Virus record (IMG/VR): IMGVR_UViG_3300042463_000890
Coordinates: 22,649-86,648 of that record
Reading direction: 5' to 3' (one strand)
DNA length: 64,000 nt
Source: a virus
The notes under the pieces: model-generated
Database searches by the model: none
Told to the model about the DNA's origin: nothing
Seen by the model: the letters and a program-made list of their open reading frames with translations, nothing else
Translations under genes and position numbers: made by a program
Shown: piece after piece, positions 58,001-64,000 of the stretch
Layout of the letters: the number at the start of each line of letters is the position of its first letter
How positions within the stretch are numbered: position 1 is the stretch's first letter

Positions 58001-59571
58001 ATATAACTAACGACAACCAATATCAAATTATATTTCCAGGTATTGTACTTGATGACCAAGACCCTATGATGTTAGGTAGATTAAGAGTCATGCCTGAAAC
58101 AGAAGTTTATAGAGATATAATTGCATCAGTTCCTAATTGGAATGAAGAAAAAGATAAGTGGTCAAGTAAAGACCCTTTGATATTTTTACCTTTGTTACCA
58201 TTTTTCTTAAGTCAAATTCCAAAAAAAGGAGAATACGTTAATATTATTTATCAAAATAAAAAATTTGTTTTCCAAAACCAATTTTATATACAAGGACCTT
58301 ATTCCTCACCAATGTTGTCCCCCTTCGAGTATTACCAAGGGTCAAAGAAATTTTTAGCGACAGGTGACAGAATTAAACAAGGATTAAGTATAAAAAACAC
58401 TGATGGAACTTATCGTAATAAAAATAGTTATGGAGTGTTTCCTGAACCTGGAGATAATTCTTTATTAGGAAGAGGAAGTGCGGATGTTATTGTTAAACAA
58501 GACGAAGTATTAATAAGAGCGGGGAAAACTAAAATTTTAAAGTCAACTCGGTTACCTGTTGGGAACCCTCTCAGGTCTTTTTTACAGTTGTCTTATTTCC
58601 CTCAAACAAAAAATTTAGAAAACCCTGAGTCTTTTGCAAGACTTCAAGAAGTTGTCAAAGTCGTTAAAAAATTAGTAATATGGGACATTACGAACTTAGA
58701 AAATACTCAAGATGTTTTTAATGGTTCGGTGAAACTATACAACGTTATACCATCAGAAAGTGTTAACACAAAAAATTTTAAATCGGATACAATTACTAAA
58801 CTTTCAGACGGGACAAACTACACGTTTTTATGCGGAATTAATTTTAACTCAGTTTCATTTGAATCTGCGGTTAATATCATTAATAAAACTATTCAAGGAA
58901 TATTTGCGAGTTATATTCAGCCCGACCCAAATTATCCTTTACTACCATCAACACCAAATGTTGTGGACCAATTTCCATTTATAGTAACCCCATCAAAATT
59001 AACATATGAAACAGGAAATAAATTTACCACCGCGTCAACCGCAAATGATATTGCCGAACTTGTTAATTACAAAAGATTTTATAAGAAAATAAAAATAAAT
59101 GATGGAATTAAAGAGAGTGGGTTCTTTTTAGTGTCAGAAAATAATAATGGTAAACCAAAAATAGGACCTAGCTCTCAAGTTGTTAATGAAACGGTTACCC
59201 CTGCTAATTATAGTCAAAGTTCTATAACTTATGGTATTTTAGGAGGACAACGAATTTATCTACTATCCCAAGATTCTGCAGGACCTAAAGGACAAATTAG
59301 TTTAAGTGAAACTTTATACGGTATCCCTCAAGAAAAATTTATAGGTAGTGAAAAAAGTATTCAGACCCAAACTTACCCGACTGTAAGAGGAGATGAGTTA
59401 ATGATACTACTTAGAAAGATATTTTCATATATTAAAGGTCACGTTCATCCTGAAGCAACAATGCCACCTGTACCTGTCGCTGCGGGGAACGGTCAAACAA
59501 GTACTGAGATTGACCAAATATTAGCAGAAGCTGAAAATACAATCCTAAATCAAAATATTCGAATTAATTGA
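57997..59571 (+). CDS. 5: Baseplate central hub/spike protein, T4 gp5-like, without lysozyme domain
   Basis: A 524-residue protein. The N-terminal OB-fold of gp5-like spike proteins is clear: [20 protein letters not shown], then [13 protein letters not shown], then [40 protein letters not shown]. The V/I-x-D-x-D-P-x-x-L-G-R-x-R-V start matches phage gp5 N-termini. T4 gp5 then has a lysozyme domain, and no lysozyme motif is seen here. The rest is beta-rich, ending in a [19 protein letters not shown] stretch common in spike C-termini. It acts as the membrane-piercing needle base. Preceded by a 70-residue gene with 4-base overlap. Confidence 0.65.
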   Translation: MNITNDNQYQIIFPGIVLDDQDPMMLGRLRVMPETEVYRDIIASVPNWNEEKDKWSSKDPLIFLPLLPFFLSQIPKKGEYVNIIYQNKKFVFQNQFYIQGPYSSPMLSPFEYYQGSKKFLATGDRIKQGLSIKNTDGTYRNKNSYGVFPEPGDNSLLGRGSADVIVKQDEVLIRAGKTKILKSTRLPVGNPLRSFLQLSYFPQTKNLENPESFARLQEVVKVVKKLVIWDITNLENTQDVFNGSVKLYNVIPSESVNTKNFKSDTITKLSDGTNYTFLCGINFNSVSFESAVNIINKTIQGIFASYIQPDPNYPLLPSTPNVVDQFPFIVTPSKLTYETGNKFTTASTANDIAELVNYKRFYKKIKINDGIKESGFFLVSENNNGKPKIGPSSQVVNETVTPANYSQSSITYGILGGQRIYLLSQDSAGPKGQISLSETLYGIPQEKFIGSEKSIQTQTYPTVRGDELMILLRKIFSYIKGHVHPEATMPPVPVAAGNGQTSTEIDQILAEAENTILNQNIRIN

Positions 59572-59578
59572 TATTTAT
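59572..59578 (+). promoter_or_regulatory. Putative late promoter element TATTTAT for the structural gene at 59596
   Basis: The plus strand reads TTGATATTTATTAAACAAAC, with the core 17 bases before the ATG at 59596, just after the stop codon of the gp5-like gene. Confidence 0.5.
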
Positions 59579-59595
59579 TAAACAAACAACGTTTA

Positions 59596-61062
59596 ATGTC
59601 AATTAATAATTCGTATTTCAGTAAAAATAACACTATTATATCTAATAGCTTCACTAACACGGGTAGGAACCCTGTTACTGAATTATTTTTTGGTTCTTTG
59701 GCCACTTCCGAATATCCTAACGGGTACAGTCGTTTTATATTTGATTTGAATTTAGATTTACTTAAAGAAAAAGTTACTAATGGTACAATTTCTTTAGATG
59801 AAAATTGCGGACCACTACCAAAACATACTTTAAGGATGATAAACACCTCATCATTTGACCGTGAGTTACTAAACACAAGAACTTCACAAGGGAGAATGAG
59901 GGCAACTTCATTTGACTTAGTTTTATTTAGAATACCCTACATTAACGACGATATGGATAGACCACAAATTTGGGATGAGGGTGTCGGGTATGATTTTGCG
60001 GATTTAGTTTACGAATATAGTGATTTCGATAAAAATTTTTCAGATAGACCTTCTAATTGGTATCAAACCACAACTTTAGGTGTTTGGACTCAACCAGGTA
60101 TCTATAGTAATACTAACATAGGTAATGTGACATATAATGATTTAACTATTGTTGCAACCCAACATTTTGAATTTGGGGATGAGAATGTTGAGTTTGATAT
60201 GACAGATGAAATTAACTCAATTTTAAATGGTACTCTAACAAATGTTTCAGGATGGGGTATTGCTTACAAACCACAATTAGAAAAAATAACAGGATTAACA
60301 GACATATATGAAGTTCAGTTTTTTACTCGTCATACTCAAACATTCTATGAACCTTATTTAGAAACAAATTATAATGATTTTATTGATGATGATAGAAATT
60401 TGTTTACGTTAGGTAGAGTTAATCACTTATACCTTTATCTATACGACAATGGAAATCCACTTAATTTAGATTTTAATCCTGTTGTAGATATTCTTGATAA
60501 CAGTGGTGATGTAATTTTAACAGGATTACCAACTTGTAAAAAAACTAGGGGGGTCTATGAAGTCACGGTACCCGCTCTTAATAGTTATAAAACTCCTTGT
60601 ACATTCTCGGACAAATGGAGAAATTTAAGTTTAAATGGATTCCCAATAAATCCAATTCTGAATGATTTTACACTTTATCCGTTTAAAAACTCTATTCAAA
60701 TTGGTACTGAATCACAAGAACCAAAATTATACGGATTTGATTACTACGGTATTAAACAAGATGAAAAAATATTTAATACTGACATTAGAAAAGTTGGTGT
60801 TGTTATTAAACAGGCTTATACAACAAATAAACTTTTACAAAAAGTAGATGCTCTATATAGGGTCTATGTGAGAGAAGGTCAAACTGAAGTACAAGTACAA
60901 GATTGGACAAAAATAAACAGAACTCCTAATGAATATTATTTCATATTTGATACAAGAGATAAAATACCAAATGAATATTATATTGATATTCAAGTTAAAA
61001 GTTCTAGTGAAGTTAACACTTATAAAAAACAAATAAAATTCCAAATAGTTAATTACAAATAA
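59596..61062 (+). CDS. Virion structural protein, beta-rich
   Basis: A 488-residue protein without a recognised family. It has an N-terminal segment ISNSFTNTGRNPVTELFFGS, a middle DFDKNFSDRPSNWYQTTTLG and QTFYEPYLETNYNDFIDDD, and a C-terminal Ig-like part (RKVGVVIKQAYTTNKLLQKV, YRVYVREGQTEVQVQDW, YYIDIQVKSSSEVNTYKKQI). The alternating strand pattern and late promoter suggest a baseplate-to-fibre or tail-fibre connector. The next gene starts 2 bases after its stop. Confidence 0.65.
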   Translation: MSINNSYFSKNNTIISNSFTNTGRNPVTELFFGSLATSEYPNGYSRFIFDLNLDLLKEKVTNGTISLDENCGPLPKHTLRMINTSSFDRELLNTRTSQGRMRATSFDLVLFRIPYINDDMDRPQIWDEGVGYDFADLVYEYSDFDKNFSDRPSNWYQTTTLGVWTQPGIYSNTNIGNVTYNDLTIVATQHFEFGDENVEFDMTDEINSILNGTLTNVSGWGIAYKPQLEKITGLTDIYEVQFFTRHTQTFYEPYLETNYNDFIDDDRNLFTLGRVNHLYLYLYDNGNPLNLDFNPVVDILDNSGDVILTGLPTCKKTRGVYEVTVPALNSYKTPCTFSDKWRNLSLNGFPINPILNDFTLYPFKNSIQIGTESQEPKLYGFDYYGIKQDEKIFNTDIRKVGVVIKQAYTTNKLLQKVDALYRVYVREGQTEVQVQDWTKINRTPNEYYFIFDTRDKIPNEYYIDIQVKSSSEVNTYKKQIKFQIVNYK

Positions 61063-61064
61063 AG

Positions 61065-62894
61065 ATGGCAATAGAAAACGCAATAAATTGTTTTTTTCCG
61101 ACCAACATTTGGTCTATAAACTTTAATAATAACGTAATAAATGTAGGTGAATTTTGGTATTGTTCAAATTCATTAGACCCTATGGCAGCAGATAAAGTAC
61201 TATGTGCTGAAATTACATTAAATACAGATGAACCTACTTCGCAGTTTAGCGCGGTGACACAATATTCAAATTGTTACGATTGTTGGTCTAACAATTATGG
61301 TCTTTTTGTATTTGAATCTTGTAGCGGAAGTTTTCGATTTCCTTTGGTTATTGATGTTAGTGCTCTAACTGAACCGTTTTTTTCAACATTTATTGATGGT
61401 ACTTATTATATTGAATGTGAAGTAAATGGATTTCCTGTTAGTGGTTGTTTTTTTACTAAAGAACCATTTTTACCTACATTAAAACAGTATGAAGAAATAG
61501 AATTCGAACTACAAAATTTTGGCGCTGACATTGTAAGAGGTGTGGTAGGTATCACTGCCTTTACAGGATGTCAAGAATGTCTATTAAATAGTCCTGTTAT
61601 ATATGAGGTATCCAATTGTGCTATTGATGGTCAGACAGATTATGTTCAATTACCAAATAACAGTTTTGTCCTTAATGATTTAATTTCCTATACCGACGGA
61701 ATTGACGAATTTTGTGGAGTTATTGCTGGTTTATCAGAAAGTTCAGTACCTGAATACACATTTGTTAGTTATTATGGTAATGATGTTAGATGTGATGATT
61801 GTTTAGAACAAGCAAATAATAAATATTTAATAACAAATTGTGTTGATTCAAACATACAACAAGTTGTATGGGGGTCTCAATTATTTCAAAACGGAAGTGT
61901 TTCTAATTTACAATTTGGTGGAGGATGTTATGAGGTTTCAGGACAAACAACCGACCCAGTAACATTAAATTTATTTTTAGATTTTGAACCTCAACCTACC
62001 TGTACATCTTGTTTGGAATGTAATGGTATAATTTATGAATATGCTTATTGTGACGAACCAACAGTTAAAGTAGGTGAAGTCTTATCTTACCAAATAATTC
62101 CAGTAGGGTCTGTGTTTTATCACCCTAACGAAGATTTATACGTTTTAAGATTAAATGCTATCCCACAACCGATAGTTGGTATTAATTTTACATTATATAG
62201 TGCAATTATTGGTAATGATTGTCTTTCGGTAGTACCTCCTGTTGGTGTATGGAATGCTAATATTTGTGGAACAGATATTCAAATATCTTTAACCATTATA
62301 GGTGGAGTTGGTAATGTGGGTGAAATAAGACAAGTTTTATGGGGGGAAAACGAATTGTTTTGTGTAGAACTAATTAGAGAAGGTAGTTTTAATACAAATT
62401 CTTTTGTTTCAACATCCATAGTATATAATAGTTGTGAAGAATGTGCAAGTGGTACAACGATAGGTTTAAGAACCGTTAATTGTTATACACAAGAAATTGA
62501 AGTTATTGATTTATCATACTCGGCATGGACTCAGGTAACAAATTATGCAAATTTTTCAGACTTTACCCCTTTTAATTGTTTATTAGATTCAAATGGTTAT
62601 TGTAGAACTTTTCCTGAAATTTGTCCTGTAACACCTGTTGGTAATTTAGTAGGTCTTAATGACCAATATTTAAACTGCCCTATTTGTATAGCATTAAATC
62701 CTGAACCTCCTAATATGACTTTTAGTGCAGGTACAGAATATTTGGTTTGTAATATATGTGATGACTGTTGTGGTTCAGGTGCTACATCAACTTCAATAGT
62801 TCCCCCACATCCTACATGGACTCGTCCTGACGGAAATGCGGTTGTATTATTGGATGCGGTATCTTTAGGAGGAATGTTTGGGTTAAATTCTTAA
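61065..62894 (+). CDS. Cys-rich repeat fibre-like protein (paralogue 1)
   Basis: A 609-residue beta-rich protein built from repeats that each end in a C-x2-C or C-x4-C pair: YSNCYDCWSNN, GCQECLLNS, VRCDDCLEQ, TCTSCLECNG, NSCEECASG, CNICDDCCGS. Linking strands such as LISYTDGIDEFCGVI and QVVWGSQLFQNGSVSNL recur in the adjacent paralogue. Such spaced Cys pairs could bind metal or form disulphide-like clusters in the extracellular phase of a fibre. The C-terminus (PTWTRPDGNAVVLLDAV) is a small conserved end. It is in the same transcript as the preceding structural gene. A fibre or adhesin role is inferred. Confidence 0.65.
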   Translation: MAIENAINCFFPTNIWSINFNNNVINVGEFWYCSNSLDPMAADKVLCAEITLNTDEPTSQFSAVTQYSNCYDCWSNNYGLFVFESCSGSFRFPLVIDVSALTEPFFSTFIDGTYYIECEVNGFPVSGCFFTKEPFLPTLKQYEEIEFELQNFGADIVRGVVGITAFTGCQECLLNSPVIYEVSNCAIDGQTDYVQLPNNSFVLNDLISYTDGIDEFCGVIAGLSESSVPEYTFVSYYGNDVRCDDCLEQANNKYLITNCVDSNIQQVVWGSQLFQNGSVSNLQFGGGCYEVSGQTTDPVTLNLFLDFEPQPTCTSCLECNGIIYEYAYCDEPTVKVGEVLSYQIIPVGSVFYHPNEDLYVLRLNAIPQPIVGINFTLYSAIIGNDCLSVVPPVGVWNANICGTDIQISLTIIGGVGNVGEIRQVLWGENELFCVELIREGSFNTNSFVSTSIVYNSCEECASGTTIGLRTVNCYTQEIEVIDLSYSAWTQVTNYANFSDFTPFNCLLDSNGYCRTFPEICPVTPVGNLVGLNDQYLNCPICIALNPEPPNMTFSAGTEYLVCNICDDCCGSGATSTSIVPPHPTWTRPDGNAVVLLDAVSLGGMFGLNS

Positions 62895-62901
62895 ATAAAG
62901 A

Positions 62902-62908
62902 TATTTAT
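62902..62908 (+). promoter_or_regulatory. Putative late promoter element TATTTAT for the second Cys-rich paralogue
   Basis: The plus strand reads AGATATTTATTAATAAAAAT, with the core 14 bases before the ATG at 62923. It is a close match to the extended consensus TATTTATNNATAAAA. Confidence 0.6.
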
Positions 62909-62922
62909 TAATAAAAATAGAC

Positions 62923-64000
62923 ATGGCTTCAAATTCAATAGTATGTAATCCTATTTCAGTTAGTAATACAAATATAAACTTTAGTGGGCAAACGGTTTCA
63001 ACAGGTCAAACGTGGCTTGTGGTAGATGACATTACAAATCCTGAAAAATCAAATAATCAGTGTGTCGAGATTTTGTTTTTGTTGGATGACCCAAGTACCA
63101 GTTTAAGTGCGTTAACTCAATACTCTAATTGTTATGATTGTTTAACGGGTAATAGTGCGGTTGTAACATTTGACAATTGTTTTAATCGTACTCAAATTAT
63201 TTTAAATATTTCTGAATTTTCAGAATTAGAATACAATTCATTTAATTCGTCATCAGTTTTTTACTTTAAATACCTACTTAATGGGTCCTTATCTGAAGGA
63301 TGTTTTTTAATTAATAGAATTTCAGTTTTATCTATAAATGATTATAATAGATTGGTTAATTCTAATAAAATTGCGGTTTTGACTGAAAAATATTCTGTTT
63401 CTGATTGCCAAACATGTTTATCAACATACGGCTCAATGTATGAAGTTGAGAACTGTTTAACTATAGATATAGATTATATAATATTATCTACTAACATAAT
63501 AGGGTCTCTTATTTCATATACTGACGGTATTGATGAATTTTGTGGAACCGTTATAAGAGTGTCTATTGAATCCACTCCAACACGTACATTTGTCTTAGAC
63601 TATGGAGCGGTAAGATGTGATACATGTCTGGATAACGCGAATAATAAAATTTTATTAGTGAATTGTTTAGATTCTGAATATACTGAAGTTGTTTGGGGGT
63701 CTCAGTTATTTGCAAATGGTTCCGTATCAAATTTATCAAAAGATACAGGTTGTTTTGAGGTTTCGGGAGAAACTACCGACCCTGTCACAATTAATTACCT
63801 TTTAGATTTTGAACCTCACACAAACTGTGACGATTGTTTAGAATGCAATGGTGTTTACTATCAGTATTCTTTATGTTCTGATTCTGGCACAACCGTAGGT
63901 GAATTCTTATCTTATCAAATTATACCATTAAATGGTGTTTTTTATCACCCTATAATTGGTGATTGGTGTGTTAGAATTGGTGCGTCAAACACTCCTTCAG
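62923..64000 (+). CDS. Cys-rich repeat fibre-like protein (paralogue 2), cut by window edge
   Basis: The frame opens at ATG 62923 and runs off the right edge (359 codons visible). It is a clear paralogue of the preceding protein: SALTQYSNCYDCLTGN versus FSAVTQYSNCYDCWSNN, LISYTDGIDEFCGTV versus LISYTDGIDEFCGVI, and VVWGSQLFANGSVSNL versus VVWGSQLFQNGSVSNL. Then come CFEVSGETTDPVTINYLLDF and FLSYQIIPLNGVFYHP. N-terminal segments differ. It has its own late promoter, so the two genes could be expressed at different levels. The tandem copies suggest gene duplication. Confidence 0.75.
   Translation, partial: MASNSIVCNPISVSNTNINFSGQTVSTGQTWLVVDDITNPEKSNNQCVEILFLLDDPSTSLSALTQYSNCYDCLTGNSAVVTFDNCFNRTQIILNISEFSELEYNSFNSSSVFYFKYLLNGSLSEGCFLINRISVLSINDYNRLVNSNKIAVLTEKYSVSDCQTCLSTYGSMYEVENCLTIDIDYIILSTNIIGSLISYTDGIDEFCGTVIRVSIESTPTRTFVLDYGAVRCDTCLDNANNKILLVNCLDSEYTEVVWGSQLFANGSVSNLSKDTGCFEVSGETTDPVTINYLLDFEPHTNCDDCLECNGVYYQYSLCSDSGTTVGEFLSYQIIPLNGVFYHPIIGDWCVRIGASNTPS

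Overview
The window is a 64-kb piece of a large, AT-rich tailed-phage genome of the contractile-tail (T4-like myovirus) type. Hallmark homologues can be read directly: tail sheath (gp18-like), tail tube (gp19-like), gp53-like and gp5-like baseplate proteins, a gp26-like chaperone, a tape measure, gp13/14/15-like neck and tail-completion proteins, a family B DNA polymerase (gp43-like), a gp55-like late sigma factor, an SNF2-type helicase, PhoH and dUTPase. No tRNA, rRNA, integrase, transposase or CRISPR array was seen. Most starts lack a Shine-Dalgarno sequence and follow A/T-rich leaders such as TAATATG. Three non-virion transcription units have upstream TTGA...TAnn(T/C)TT-like elements. Both traits fit a Bacteroidetes host, but host assignment is inference.

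Layout: (A) 1-18322, minus strand: baseplate, tape measure, chaperone pair, tail tube, HAD-like protein, sheath and completion/neck genes, with one small plus-strand ribbon-helix-helix gene at 14829. (B) 18374-23197, plus strand: helicase, a superoxide dismutase fused to a nuclease-like domain, gp13-like neck protein. (C) 23189-37951, minus strand: DNA polymerase, then a block alternating Thr/Pro-rich virion proteins (26166-26756 and 31840-37951, including a DUF285 leucine-rich adhesin and a protein ending in a papain-like protease) with a five-gene glycosyltransferase/methyltransferase operon (26805-31791). (D) 38002-40586, plus strand: five small genes ending in a strong terminator. (E) 40681-54725, plus strand: a tightly overlapping sugar/glycan cluster (GT-A and GT-B glycosyltransferases, cytidylyltransferase-like, aminotransferase-like, two NeuD-like acetyltransferases, methyltransferase, BKACE-like, WbqC-like) interspersed with dUTPase, an exonuclease and PhoH. 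(F) 54725-64000, plus strand: late sigma factor, then virion genes including a gp5-like hub and two Cys-rich fibre-like paralogues, the second cut by the window edge.

Two themes tie the window together. First, a TATTTAT motif, usually followed by ATAAAA, lies 3-39 bases upstream of at least fifteen gene starts on both strands. Most of these genes are virion genes, and the motif is absent before the polymerase, helicase, PhoH and second glycan cluster. I propose it as the late promoter read by the gp55-like sigma factor. Second, mucin-like Thr/Pro linkers recur in six virion proteins, next to a glycosyltransferase operon that itself has a TATTTAT promoter and starts with a homologue of polypeptide GlcNAc-transferases. 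I infer a phage-encoded virion O-glycosylation system, which is the most exciting possibility here.

Other notable points are a likely +1 (or -2) frameshift making a two-part tail assembly chaperone, an OmpA-like peptidoglycan-binding domain in a baseplate protein, and a leader with two competing hairpins before the ribbon-helix-helix gene.
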